Assembly: GCF_046546475.1 (NCBI RefSeq)
Contig: NZ_JBKGXS010000010.1
Coordinates: forward strand, 124,001 to 188,000
Length of the DNA stretch: 64,000 bases
Reading direction: 5' to 3'
From: Pseudonocardia phyllosphaerae
Lineage (GTDB): Bacteria; Actinomycetota; Actinomycetes; Mycobacteriales; Pseudonocardiaceae
Shown here: positions 50,195-58,671 of the stretch, one piece after another
Layout: each line of letters starts with the position of its first letter
How positions within the stretch are numbered: the stretch's first letter is position 1
The notes under the pieces: model-generated
Database searches by the model: none
What the model was told of the DNA's origin: nothing
The model's input: only the letters and a program-made list of their open reading frames with translations
Made by a program: the position numbers and the translations under genes

Positions 50195-50641
50195 ATGGTC
50201 GACAACGCGCGCGCCCGCAAGCTCGCGAAGCGGATCACGCAGATCGTCGCGGAGGCTCTGGAGCACGAGGTCAAGGACCCCCGGCTGGCGATGGTCACGA
50301 TCACCGACACCCGGGTGACCGGTGACCTGCGCGAGGCCACCGTCTACTACACGGTGATGGGCGAGACCGTCGACACCCCGCCGGACACCGCGGGGGCGGC
50401 GGCTGCGCTGGCCAGCGCCACCGGTGTGCTGCGCAGCCGCGTCGGGCAGCAGACCGGTATCCGGCACACGCCGTCGCTGGCGTTCGTCCCGGACTCGGTG
50501 CCCGACGAGGCCCGCCGCATGGAGGAGCTGCTCGCCCGCACCCGCGAGTCCGACGCCGAGGTGGCCCGGCTGGCCGCGTCGGCGGAGCCTGCGGGCGACC
50601 CGGACCCGTACCGGGCGCCGCGCGACGAGGAGCAGGAGTGA
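50195..50641 (+). CDS. rbfA: 30S ribosome-binding factor A
   Basis: 148-aa KH-fold protein that binds immature 30S subunits near helix 1 of 16S rRNA and aids late maturation. The N-terminus RARKLAKRITQIVAEALEHEVKDPRLAMVTITDTRVTGDLREATVYYTVMG is the family signature. AAGGAG precedes the ATG at 50195; TAGACT at 50157-50162 is a candidate -10. The C-terminal 25 residues are an acidic, probably flexible extension. The next gene starts seven bases after its stop. Confidence 0.94.
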   Translation: MVDNARARKLAKRITQIVAEALEHEVKDPRLAMVTITDTRVTGDLREATVYYTVMGETVDTPPDTAGAAAALASATGVLRSRVGQQTGIRHTPSLAFVPDSVPDEARRMEELLARTRESDAEVARLAASAEPAGDPDPYRAPRDEEQE

Positions 50642-50648
50642 CCCACCG

Positions 50649-51647
50649 GTGACGGCCGTGACCCGGCCCGCGGCGGGGCCCGTCGACCCGGCCGGGGCGG
50701 CCGCGGTGCTGCGCGCGGCGTCGAGCGTGCTCCTCGTCGGGCACCTCCGCCCGGACGCCGACGCCGCAGGCAGTACCCTCGCCCTCGCCGTCGCGCTGCG
50801 CCGCATCGGGACCGACGTCGTCGTCTCGTTCGGCGGCCCGGACCCCGTCCCGGGCCTGGTCGCGGCGCTCGACGAGCACGGCCTCGTCGTCGACTCGGCC
50901 GACGCCCCCGAGGCACCCGAGCTGCTGGTGTGCTGCGACATCTCCTCCGAGCAGCGCCTCGGGGACCTGGCCGGGCGGGTCTCCGCCGCGGGGGACTCGC
51001 TGGTGATCGACCACCACGCGTCGTTCACCGGGTTCGGCAACCACCACCTCGTCGACCCGCAGGAGCCGGCCACGGTGACGCTGGTCCGCGCGGTGATCGC
51101 CGAGCTCGGCGTCGAGCTGGACGCCGAGCTGGCCCGCCCGCTGTTCGCCGGCCTCTACACCGACACCGGCGGCTTCCGCTGGGGCGGGCCCGGGGCGCTG
51201 CGCCTGGGCGCCGAGCTCGTCGAGGCCGGCGCGGACCCACGCACCCTGATGGACGCGGTGTTCGGCACCAGACCGTTCGCCTGGCTGGCCGCCGAGGCCA
51301 CCGTGCTGGGCGGTGCGCGCCGCGACCCGGACGCCGCCGGTGGGGCCGGGCTGGTGTGGGCGGTCGTCGACCCGGCGACCGCGAGCCGGTTCCGGGACCA
51401 GACCGTCACCCTCGTCGGGCAGCTGCGCGCCACCGCCGGGGACGGCGTCGCCGCGCTGCTCACCGAGACCGAGCCGGGCCAGTGGTCGGTGTCGATGCGC
51501 GGCACGGGCACCCCGGACCTGTCCCGCGTCGCGACGGCGCTGGGTGGCGGTGGGCACGCCGCGGCCGCCGGGTTCGAACGCTCCGCCGGCGGCGCCGAGG
51601 AGATCCTGGGTCCGCTGCGCGCCGAGCTGGCCGCGGCGGCCGGATGA
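50649..51647 (+). CDS. DHH-family phosphoesterase (NrnA-like)
   Basis: 332-aa bifunctional-oligoribonuclease/pAp-phosphatase-type enzyme with DHH and DHHA1 domains. Motifs: GHLRPDADAAGS (first Asp cluster), CCDISSEQR, IDHHASFTGFG (DHH), and the C-terminal GGGGHAAAAGF that binds substrate phosphate. M. tuberculosis Rv2837c, in the same position, degrades nanoRNA and cyclic di-AMP. GTG start 50649; a second GTG three codons later is possible. Sits in the rbfA-dinF-truB order. Confidence 0.9.
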   Translation: MTAVTRPAAGPVDPAGAAAVLRAASSVLLVGHLRPDADAAGSTLALAVALRRIGTDVVVSFGGPDPVPGLVAALDEHGLVVDSADAPEAPELLVCCDISSEQRLGDLAGRVSAAGDSLVIDHHASFTGFGNHHLVDPQEPATVTLVRAVIAELGVELDAELARPLFAGLYTDTGGFRWGGPGALRLGAELVEAGADPRTLMDAVFGTRPFAWLAAEATVLGGARRDPDAAGGAGLVWAVVDPATASRFRDQTVTLVGQLRATAGDGVAALLTETEPGQWSVSMRGTGTPDLSRVATALGGGGHAAAAGFERSAGGAEEILGPLRAELAAAAG

Positions 51648-51771
51648 CCGCCCACCGGCGTCCATCCGGAGTACACAGGGGCGTCACGGGCACACGGTAC
51701 GAGGGGGCGGGCCGGTCCGCCGTCCCCCGGCCGCGGGACGTAGCGTGACCGTCGATCACAGGAGGTGTGTC

Positions 51772-52389
51772 GTGAGCAGCGAGCCGACAACGGCCGACGG
51801 GCCCGCGTGGCGTGAGTTCCTCGGGGCGATGGTGCGCAACCCGGCCGGCGTGGGCGCGGTGTGGCCGAGCTCGGCCCGGCTGTCCGAGCGGCTCGCCCGG
51901 ATTGTGCCGAGTCACGGTGAGCCCGTCGTCGTCGAGCTGGGCCCGGGTACCGGTGCGGTGTCGTCGCAGGTGGCACGCCGGCTGCCGTCCGGGGGCCGGC
52001 ACCTGGCCGTCGAGCTGGACCCGTCGATGGCCTCCTACGTCGAGCGCACCCAGCCCGGCCTCGAGGTGATCAACGGCGACGCCGCGAAGCTCGTCGCGCT
52101 GCTCGCCGAGCGCGACGTGCACCACGTCGACGCGGTGATCTCCGGGCTGCCGTGGTCGCTGTTCGGCGCCGAGCTGCAGCAGGCGATCCTCGACCAGGTC
52201 GTCGAGGTCATCGGTGAGACCGGCGCGTTCGCCACGTTCGCCTACTCCCACACCCTGCCGATGCCCTCGGCCCGCCGGTTCAAGGCGACGCTGCGCGACA
52301 CCTTCGACGAGGTCGTCGCCACCCGGACCGTGTGGCGGAACCTGCCGCCCGCGTTCTGCTACCTCTGCCGCCGCCCGAAGCGGTCCTGA
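51772..52389 (+). CDS. SAM-dependent methyltransferase (phospholipid N-methyltransferase-like)
   Basis: 205 aa. The SAM motif is VVELGPGTGAVSSQVARRL, then the acidic VELDPSMASYVE and SGLPWSLF, a pattern close to PmtA-type phosphatidylethanolamine and RNA adenine dimethylase relatives; WREFLGAMVRNPAGVGAVWPSS at the N-terminus is typical of the lipid group. AGGAGG precedes the GTG at 51772. A TAGCGT box lies at 51741-51746. Not part of the mycobacterial rbfA-dinF order that I recall, so an insertion here. Confidence 0.8.
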   Translation: MSSEPTTADGPAWREFLGAMVRNPAGVGAVWPSSARLSERLARIVPSHGEPVVVELGPGTGAVSSQVARRLPSGGRHLAVELDPSMASYVERTQPGLEVINGDAAKLVALLAERDVHHVDAVISGLPWSLFGAELQQAILDQVVEVIGETGAFATFAYSHTLPMPSARRFKATLRDTFDEVVATRTVWRNLPPAFCYLCRRPKRS

Positions 52390-52398
52390 CCGACGCGG

Positions 52399-53754
52399 GT
52401 GCCGGACACGACCGAGCGGACCCCGGGCGGGGCCCGCGACATCCTGCGGCTCGCGCTGCCCGCGCTGCCGGTGCTGGCGGCCGAGCCGCTGTACGTGCTG
52501 GTCGACACCGCCGTCGTCGGACGGCTGGGGGCGGTGCCGCTCGCCGGACTGGCCGTGGCGGGGGTGCTGTTCTCCCAGGTCACGAGCCAGCTGAACTTCC
52601 TGTCCTACGGCACGACGGCGCGCGCGTCGCGGTTCTTCGGGGCCGGGCGCCGGGCCGCGGCGGTCTCCGAGGGCGTGCAGGCGACCTGGCTGGCGCTGGC
52701 CGTCGGGATCGTGGTGCTCGTCGCGGGGCAGCTGCTCGCCGCGCCGGTGTCCGGTGCGCTGGCCGGTGGCGACGCCGTCGCCGACGGGGCCGTGAGCTGG
52801 CTGCGGATCGCGCTGTTCGGGGCGCCGCTGGTGCTGGTCACCCTGGCCGGGAACGGCTGGATGCGCGGTGTGCAGGACACCCGCCGCCCGCTGCACTACG
52901 TCATCGCCGGTAACGCGGCGTCCGCGCTGCTGTGCCCGTTCCTGGTGCACGGCATCGGGTCCTGGCCCGGCTGGGGGCTGCCCGGGTCGGCGGTGGCGAA
53001 CGTGGTCGCGCAGGTCGTCGTCGCGGCGCTGTTCCTGTCCGCGCTGGCCGCCGAACGCCGCCGTGCCCCGGCCGCGGATCCGGTGCGCCTGGCCCCGGAC
53101 CTGTCCGTGCTGCGTGCGCAGTCCACGACCGGGCGGGACCTGGTGCTGCGCTCGCTGGGGTTCCAGGCCTGCTTCCTGTCCGCGACGGCCGTGGCCGCCC
53201 GGTTCGGGGCGCCGTCGGTGGCCGCGCACCAGGTGGTGCTGCAGCTGTGGTCGTTCCAGTCCCTGGTGCTCGATGCCGTCGCGATCGCCGCGCAGTCCCT
53301 GATCGGCTCCGCGCTCGGCGCGGCCACCACCGACACCTCCCGCGCCCGCGCCGTCGCCGGGCGGGTCACCCGCTACGGCCTGCTGCTCGGCTGCGTGTTC
53401 GGGGTGGTGTTCGCCGCGCTCTACCCGGTGCTGCCGGGCGTGTTCACCACCGACGCCGCGGTGCTGGCGACGATCCCGGTCGCCTGGTGGTTCTTCGCCG
53501 CGTTGCAGCCGGTCGCGGGCGTGGTGTTCGCCCTCGACGGCGTGCTGCTCGGCGCGAACGACTCCGCCTTCCTGCGCACGACGACGCTCGCCGCGGCCTT
53601 GGGCGGCTTCCTCCCGCTGATCTGGCTGTCGCTGGTGTTCGGGTGGGGGCTGGCCGGGATCTGGACCGGGCTGACGCTGTTCATGCTGATCCGGCTGGTC
53701 GCGGTCGGGCTGCGGACCCGCGGCGGGCGCTGGGCCGTGCCCGGCACCGCCTGA
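52399..53754 (+). CDS. dinF: MATE-family efflux transporter (DinF-like)
   Basis: 451-aa multidrug and toxic compound extrusion protein with 12 predicted helices in two six-helix lobes; conserved blocks are LALPALPVLAAEPLYVLVDTAVVGRLG in the first lobe and GRDLVLRSLGFQACFLSATAVAARFGAPSVAAHQVV in the second. Na+ or H+ driven export of cationic compounds by family. GTG start ten bases after the methyltransferase stop, so probably coupled. Its position after the DHH phosphoesterase matches mycobacterial Rv2836c. Confidence 0.92.
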   Translation: MPDTTERTPGGARDILRLALPALPVLAAEPLYVLVDTAVVGRLGAVPLAGLAVAGVLFSQVTSQLNFLSYGTTARASRFFGAGRRAAAVSEGVQATWLALAVGIVVLVAGQLLAAPVSGALAGGDAVADGAVSWLRIALFGAPLVLVTLAGNGWMRGVQDTRRPLHYVIAGNAASALLCPFLVHGIGSWPGWGLPGSAVANVVAQVVVAALFLSALAAERRRAPAADPVRLAPDLSVLRAQSTTGRDLVLRSLGFQACFLSATAVAARFGAPSVAAHQVVLQLWSFQSLVLDAVAIAAQSLIGSALGAATTDTSRARAVAGRVTRYGLLLGCVFGVVFAALYPVLPGVFTTDAAVLATIPVAWWFFAALQPVAGVVFALDGVLLGANDSAFLRTTTLAAALGGFLPLIWLSLVFGWGLAGIWTGLTLFMLIRLVAVGLRTRGGRWAVPGTA

Positions 53755-53759
53755 GCAGG

Positions 53760-55403
53760 TCAGGGGGCGAGCGGCAGCCGCACGGTGAACACGCTGCCGC
53801 CGCCGTCGCGCGGCCCGACGGCCACCCTCCCGCCGAGGCGCCGGGCGATCCGGTCCACCAGGGCCAGCCCGATCCCGCGCGGGCGCCCGCCGGGGGAGTC
53901 GCGGGTGGAGAAACCGAACGTGAACAGCTCGCGGGCGACGTCGTCGGGCACCCCCGGCCCGGAGTCGGTGACCTCCAGGACCAGCTCGTCGCCGGGGGTG
54001 GCGACGTGCACGCCGACCTCGCGCCGGTCGCGGCCTGCGACGGCCTCCAGGGCGTTGTCGACGAGGTTCCCGGCGAGTGAGACCAGGTCGTCGGGGGCGA
54101 CCGGCAGCCGTGCGCCGGGCAGCAGCTCCGGGGTGCACTCGTCGACGACGGTGAAGGTGACGTCGTGCTCGGCGGCGGTCCACGCCTTGTCCGCCAGCAG
54201 CGCCGCGAGCACCGGGTCGAGTACCTCCGCGGCGACGGCGGCGCCGGGCCCGCGGGTGCGGTCCAGCGCGGCCGAGCCTGCGGCCGCGGCATCGGTGGTG
54301 TCGCCCAGCTCGACCAGGGTCAGCACGGTCTGCATCCGGTTGGCGAACTCGTGCGCCTGCCCGGACAGCGCCGCGACCTTGTCCTGGGCGTCGTCGCGTT
54401 CGCGCAGCGCCCCGGCCAGCTCGGTGCGGTCGCGCAGGGTGAACACCCGGGTGTCCGGGCCGGCGGCGGGACCGGCGGCGCGGCTGCTGACCAGCAGCAC
54501 GCGTTCCCCGGCGACGGCGGGCTCGTCGCGCAGGTCGCTGTGCATGCCGCGCTGCAGGACGGCGTGCACGGCCGGGTCGACGTCGAGGTCGCCGAGGGCG
54601 GCACGGGGGCGGCCCGGGCCGGGTGCGGCGAGCAGCCGCCGGGCCTCGGTGTTGACCACGACCGGCCGCCCGTCGCCGTCGACGACGATCAGGCCCTCGC
54701 CGACGGCGTGCAGCACGGCGTCGTGGTGGGTGTAGGCGGCGGTGATCTCCTCCGGCTCCAGGCCGAGGGTGCGGCGGCGCAGCCAGCGTGCCAGCGCGAT
54801 CGCCAGCGCGACTCCGACGAGCAGCGCGACGGCCGCGGCGGCGAGGATCCCGGGCAGCGAGCGCAGCGCGAGGTCGCTGACCCGGGTCTGCAGCACCCCG
54901 ACCGAGACGACGGCGACGACGCGGCCGCCGTCGAACACGGGCGTGACGGTGCGGACCGACGGGCCGAGGGTGCCGGTGTAGATCTCGGTGAACGTGCGCC
55001 CGGCCAGTGCGGGCTCGATCGTGCCCTGGTAGCGGCCGCCGATCTGCGCCGGGTCGTAGTGCGACCAGCGGATCCCGCCGGTCGACATGATCACGACGAA
55101 GCTGGTGCCGGTCGCGGCGCGGACCCGCTCGGCGAGCGGCTGCAACCGCGCCGACAGGGCCCGGACGTCGCCGCCGCCGTCGCCGCCCGCGCGGACGGCG
55201 GCGGTGACGTCCGGGTCGGCGGCGACGTTCACGGCGGTGGCCCGGGTGAGGCGGCCTGCGGCGTCGCTCTCGAGCTCGCGGGCGCCGTAGGCACCGAGCG
55301 CGGCGAGCCCGCCGACCGTGACCAGCACGGTGACGACCTGCACGACCAGCAGGCGTCGGACCAGCCGCGAGCGGCGGATCTCGGAACGGAACGGCCGGCG
55401 CAC
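53760..55403 (-). CDS. CitA/DcuS-type sensor histidine kinase
   Basis: 547-aa membrane kinase. Two membrane helices (about 20-40 and 184-206) flank an extracytoplasmic sensor domain (45-180) with the block SFVVIMSTGGIRWSHYDPAQIGGRYQGTIEPALAGRTFTE that resembles the tricarboxylate/dicarboxylate-sensing CitA/DcuS PAS-like fold. A cytoplasmic PAS (HAVGEGLIVVDGDGRPVVVN) and the H-box GQAHEFANRMQT (His351) follow, then N box NLVDNALEA (Asn450) and G boxes. GTG start follows a CAGGGT by six bases. Expected ligand is a C4-dicarboxylate or citrate, from the sensor type and the neighbouring symporter. Confidence 0.9.
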   Translation of the reverse strand: MRRPFRSEIRRSRLVRRLLVVQVVTVLVTVGGLAALGAYGARELESDAAGRLTRATAVNVAADPDVTAAVRAGGDGGGDVRALSARLQPLAERVRAATGTSFVVIMSTGGIRWSHYDPAQIGGRYQGTIEPALAGRTFTEIYTGTLGPSVRTVTPVFDGGRVVAVVSVGVLQTRVSDLALRSLPGILAAAAVALLVGVALAIALARWLRRRTLGLEPEEITAAYTHHDAVLHAVGEGLIVVDGDGRPVVVNTEARRLLAAPGPGRPRAALGDLDVDPAVHAVLQRGMHSDLRDEPAVAGERVLLVSSRAAGPAAGPDTRVFTLRDRTELAGALRERDDAQDKVAALSGQAHEFANRMQTVLTLVELGDTTDAAAAGSAALDRTRGPGAAVAAEVLDPVLAALLADKAWTAAEHDVTFTVVDECTPELLPGARLPVAPDDLVSLAGNLVDNALEAVAGRDRREVGVHVATPGDELVLEVTDSGPGVPDDVARELFTFGFSTRDSPGGRPRGIGLALVDRIARRLGGRVAVGPRDGGGSVFTVRLPLAP

Positions 55404-55473
55404 CCTTCCACCCTGCCACCGCGGGGGTGGGAGGGCGGACGGTGCACCGGCCGTCACGCGGGGGTGGTGCGGG

Positions 55474-56931
55474 TCAGGACCCGGCGGGGACCGGCGTCCG
55501 CTCGGACGTCCCGGCGGACGGGAGGTCGGCGTCGGAGCCCGGGGTCTCGTCGCTGTCCCCGTGCTCGGCCTCCATGTCGGCCTCGACCAGCGACGGGTCG
55601 TCGAGCACCGCGGCCAGCCGCTCGCGGTCCAGCTCACCGTTCCAGCGGGCGACGACCAGGGTGGCGACGACGTTGCCGATGCAGTTGGTCAGCGCCCGGC
55701 CCTCGGACATCACGCGGTCGATGCCGACGATCAGCGCCAGCCCGACGACGATCGCCTCCGGGGTGAAGAACTCCCCGCCGAAGGCCTGCAGCGACGCGGC
55801 CAGGGTGACCAGGCCGGCGCCGGTGACGCCGGCGGCACCCTTCGAGGTCAGCACCATCAGCACGGCGAGGCCGATCTGCGCGCCGATCGGCAGGCTCTCG
55901 CCACCGGCCTGGATGATGAACAGCGCACCCAGGGTCAGGTAGATGCAGGTGCCGTCGAGGTTGAACGAGTAGCCGGTCGGGATGACCATGCCGACGGTCT
56001 GCTTCGACGCACCGGCGGACTGCAGCTTGGTGAGCAGCCGCGGCAGCACCGACTCCGACGACGAGGTGCCGAGGATGATCAGCAGCTCGTCCTTCACCAG
56101 GCGGATGACCTTGAGGATGTTGAACCCGGTCGCCCAGCTGATGCCGCCGAGCACGACGAGGATGAAGAACGCGCAGGTGCCCCAGAAGACACCCATCAGC
56201 TTCAGCAGGTTCCACAGCGAGGCACCGCCGAAGTTGCCGACGGTGTAGGCCATGCCGCCGAACGCGGCGACCGGCGCCGCCCACATGACGATGCGGATGA
56301 TCCCGAAGATCACCTTCGAGATGGACTCGAACACACCGACGAGTCGGGTGCGCAGGGTCGAGTTCAGCCCGGAGATCGCGCAGGCGGTCAGGATCGCCAG
56401 GACCAGGACCTGCAGCACGGAGTTGTCGACGAACGGGCCGATGAAGCTCTTGGGCAGCAGCGAGTCGGTGATGAAGCCGACGACCCCGCCGCCGTGCTCG
56501 GCGTCGCCGAGGTTCTCCTTGGCCTTCTCGAAGTCAGCCGCGCTCGGCCGGCCCTCGAAGCCGGCACCCGGCGCGAAGACGTTCGCAGCGAGCAGGCCGA
56601 TCGTGAGGGCGAGGACCGTCATCGCGAAGAAGTAGCCCAGCGCCCGCAGGGCGAGGCCGCCGGCGCGGGCGAGGTTGCCCAGCGAGGCGATGCCGACGAT
56701 CACGGTGCAGAAGATGACCGGGCCGATGATGACCTTGATCATCTGGACGAAGGCCTCGGCCAGCCACTTCATTTCCTTGCCGAAGCCCGGAGTCAGCAGG
56801 CCGACGAGGATGCCGGCCGCGATCCCGATGATGACCCAGAACCAGAGCTGGGCGTAGATCTTCTTCTTCCGCCGGGTGGGCGCTCCGGCGCCCGCCCCGG
56901 AAGACTCGGCTGCGGTGCCGGTCTCGGCCAT
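55474..56931 (-). CDS. dctA: dicarboxylate/cation symporter, DctA family
   Basis: 485-aa importer of C4-dicarboxylates (or glutamate/aspartate) with Na+ or H+. Signature blocks: the serine-rich loop ILGTSSSESVLPRLL, TGYSFNLDGTCIYLTLGALFIIQA and the late VTGAGLVTLAASLQA. Eight membrane helices and two re-entrant loops expected. A basic N-terminus RRKKK precedes the first helix; the Asp/Glu-rich C-terminus is disordered. GAGGAGG lies before the ATG at 56931. Divergent from the response regulator, head-to-tail with the kinase, so the three form one regulated locus. Confidence 0.92.
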   Translation of the reverse strand: MAETGTAAESSGAGAGAPTRRKKKIYAQLWFWVIIGIAAGILVGLLTPGFGKEMKWLAEAFVQMIKVIIGPVIFCTVIVGIASLGNLARAGGLALRALGYFFAMTVLALTIGLLAANVFAPGAGFEGRPSAADFEKAKENLGDAEHGGGVVGFITDSLLPKSFIGPFVDNSVLQVLVLAILTACAISGLNSTLRTRLVGVFESISKVIFGIIRIVMWAAPVAAFGGMAYTVGNFGGASLWNLLKLMGVFWGTCAFFILVVLGGISWATGFNILKVIRLVKDELLIILGTSSSESVLPRLLTKLQSAGASKQTVGMVIPTGYSFNLDGTCIYLTLGALFIIQAGGESLPIGAQIGLAVLMVLTSKGAAGVTGAGLVTLAASLQAFGGEFFTPEAIVVGLALIVGIDRVMSEGRALTNCIGNVVATLVVARWNGELDRERLAAVLDDPSLVEADMEAEHGDSDETPGSDADLPSAGTSERTPVPAGS

Positions 56932-57009
56932 GTCCGTCCTCCTCGACGTGGTGGTTGCGCTCACCGTGCTCGGGGTCACCCGGGCGGGTCAACGCGACGG
57001 CGGTGGTAG

Positions 57010-57029
57010 TTGAGGAACTCTTGAGCAAC
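57010..57029. promoter_or_regulatory. candidate OmpR-type regulator binding site
   Basis: TTGAGGAAC (57010-57018) and TTGAGCAAC (57021-57029) form a near-perfect 9-bp direct repeat with an 11-bp period, the geometry of tandem OmpR-family dimer sites. It is 21 bases before the response-regulator start and 80 bases from the divergent dctA start. Confidence 0.65.
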
Positions 57030-57037
57030 GACAGCGA

Positions 57038-57043
57038 TACGCT
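57038..57043 (+). promoter_or_regulatory. predicted -10 box for leaderless response regulator transcript
   Basis: TACGCT six bases before the GTG at 57050, with no Shine-Dalgarno sequence. Confidence 0.5.
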
Positions 57044-57049
57044 CTGCCC

Positions 57050-57709
57050 GTGCGGGTGCTTCTGGTCGAGGACGACGCCGTACTCGGCGACGCCCTGCGC
57101 CGCACCCTCGACCGGCACGGGCACAGTACAGAGCTGGTCGCCAGCGGCGCCGCGGCGATCGCGGCGGTCACCGCGCGCGAGCCTGCGGTCGTCCTGCTGG
57201 ACATGGGGTTGCCCGACCGGGACGGCATCGGCGTCTGCCGGGAGATCCGGGCGCTGTCCCGCGTGCCGATCCTCGCGATCACCGGGCGCGGCGACGTCGC
57301 GGCCCGGGTGCAGGGCCTGCGCAGCGGCGCCGACGACTACCTGGTGAAGCCGGTGTCGACCGAGGAGCTGCTGGCCCGGATCGAGGCGGTGCTGCGGCGC
57401 TCGTCCGGCGGGCCGGTGGCGACGACGGTCGAGGTGGCCGACGTCGTGGTCGACCTGGACCGGCGCGCGGTCACCGCGGGCGGGGACCCGGTCGGGCTGA
57501 CCCGCAAGGAGTTCGACGTGCTGGCCGCGCTCGCCCGCCGCGACGGCGCGGTGCTGCCGCGCGCGGAGCTGCTGGAGCAGGTGTGGGGCGTCGCCGACCC
57601 CTCTGCGGCGCGGACGATGGAGGCGCACGTGGCCTCGCTGCGCGCCAAGCTGGGGGAGCGGGAGGTCGTGGTGACCGTCCGTGGGGTCGGGTACCGGCTC
57701 GCCCGTTGA
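57050..57709 (+). CDS. response regulator, OmpR/PhoB type
   Basis: 219-aa two-domain regulator. Receiver: acidic pair ED at residues 7-8, phospho-accepting Asp51 in LLDMGLPD, Thr78 and Lys100 (LVKP). The C-terminal winged-helix trans_reg_C domain (about 128-219) contains LTRKEFDVLAALARRDGAVLPRAELLEQVWG and VRGVGYRL. Its sensor partner is most likely the CitA-type kinase 1.6 kb away across dctA, an unusual mix because CitA kinases normally pair with CitB-type regulators. Target: dctA and itself, through the direct repeat. Confidence 0.92.
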   Translation: MRVLLVEDDAVLGDALRRTLDRHGHSTELVASGAAAIAAVTAREPAVVLLDMGLPDRDGIGVCREIRALSRVPILAITGRGDVAARVQGLRSGADDYLVKPVSTEELLARIEAVLRRSSGGPVATTVEVADVVVDLDRRAVTAGGDPVGLTRKEFDVLAALARRDGAVLPRAELLEQVWGVADPSAARTMEAHVASLRAKLGEREVVVTVRGVGYRLAR

Positions 57710-57732
57710 GCCCGCGCCGCGGGCCGCACCGT

Positions 57733-57738
57733 TAGGGT
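57733..57738 (+). promoter_or_regulatory. predicted -10 box for leaderless truB transcript
   Basis: TAGGGT six bases before the GTG at 57745. Confidence 0.5.
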
Positions 57739-57744
57739 CCCGCC

Positions 57745-58641
57745 GTGCCCCGCAACCCCCCGCCGCCGCCCGGCCTCGTGATCGTCGACAAGGACCGCGG
57801 GCCGACCAGCCACGACGTCGTCGGGAAGCTCCGGCGGATCATGGGCACCCGCAAGGTCGGCCACGCCGGGACACTGGACCCGATGGCGACCGGCGTGCTC
57901 GTCGTCGGGATCGAGCGGGCCACGAAGCTGCTCGGGCACCTGTCGCTGGACACCAAGGCCTACACCGCGACCGTGCGGCTCGGCACCGCCACCGACACCG
58001 ACGACGCCGAGGGCACACCGGTCACCGGCCCCGCCGACTGCGCGGCGGTCACCGAGGCCGACGTGCGCGCCGCGATGGCCCCGCTGACCGGCGACATCGA
58101 GCAGGTCCCCAGCGCGGTGTCCGCGGTGAAGATCGACGGCAAGCGCGCCTACCAGCGGGTCCGCGACGGCGAGGACGTCGAGCTGCCCGCCCGCCCGGTG
58201 ACGGTGTCGGCGTTCGACCTGCTCGGGGTCCGCCGCGACGGCCCGTACCTCGACGCGGACGTCGTCGTCGAGTGCAGCTCGGGCACCTACGTCCGCGCGC
58301 TGGCCCGCGACGTCGGCGCCGCGCTCGGTGTCGGCGGGCACCTGACGGCGCTGCGCCGCACCCGGGTCGGGCCGTTCACCCTGGAGCACGCCCGGACCGT
58401 CGAGCAGCTGGCCGAGGCGCCGCAGCTGTCGCTGGACCTGGCCGCAGCGGTGGCGACGGCGTTCCCGCGGGTGGACCTCGACGAGTCACACGCGGTCGAC
58501 GTCCGCTACGGCAAGTCGCTGCCGGCGGCCGGGATCGCGGGCACCTACGGGGTGTTCGCGCCGGACGGGGCCGCGCTCGCGCTGATGACCGACCGCGGGT
58601 CGTCGTCGCGGCCGGTGGTCGTGCTCGCCCCGGCGGGCTGA
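57745..58641 (+). CDS. truB: tRNA pseudouridine-55 synthase
   Basis: 298-aa enzyme making pseudouridine-55 in the T-loop of tRNAs. The catalytic Asp is in GHAGTLDPMATGVL (Asp45); YTATVRLG, VSAVKIDGKRAY and VECSSGTYVRALARDVG are further family blocks. A C-terminal PUA-like domain follows. The start GTG comes six bases after a TAGGGT box. Next to ribF on the same strand, as in most bacteria. Confidence 0.95.
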   Translation: MPRNPPPPPGLVIVDKDRGPTSHDVVGKLRRIMGTRKVGHAGTLDPMATGVLVVGIERATKLLGHLSLDTKAYTATVRLGTATDTDDAEGTPVTGPADCAAVTEADVRAAMAPLTGDIEQVPSAVSAVKIDGKRAYQRVRDGEDVELPARPVTVSAFDLLGVRRDGPYLDADVVVECSSGTYVRALARDVGAALGVGGHLTALRRTRVGPFTLEHARTVEQLAEAPQLSLDLAAAVATAFPRVDLDESHAVDVRYGKSLPAAGIAGTYGVFAPDGAALALMTDRGSSSRPVVVLAPAG

Positions 58642-58658
58642 CCCACGGCGTCCACTCG

Positions 58659-58664
58659 TAGGCT
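58659..58664 (+). promoter_or_regulatory. predicted -10 box for leaderless ribF transcript
   Basis: TAGGCT seven bases before the GTG at 58672, in the 30-bp gap after truB. Confidence 0.5.
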
Positions 58665-58671
58665 CGGTGCC

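Noticed and set aside
46457..51073. A 1538-codon open frame antisense to infB
   Set aside because: It mirrors infB and neighbours; Leu/Asp/Arg/Thr-rich repeats reflect the IF2 low-complexity region, and no domain is recognisable.
53760..55637. Longer kinase start at 55637
   Set aside because: The extra 78 residues are low-complexity reading of the intergenic region and the dctA 3' end; the membrane helix begins soon after the GTG at 55403.
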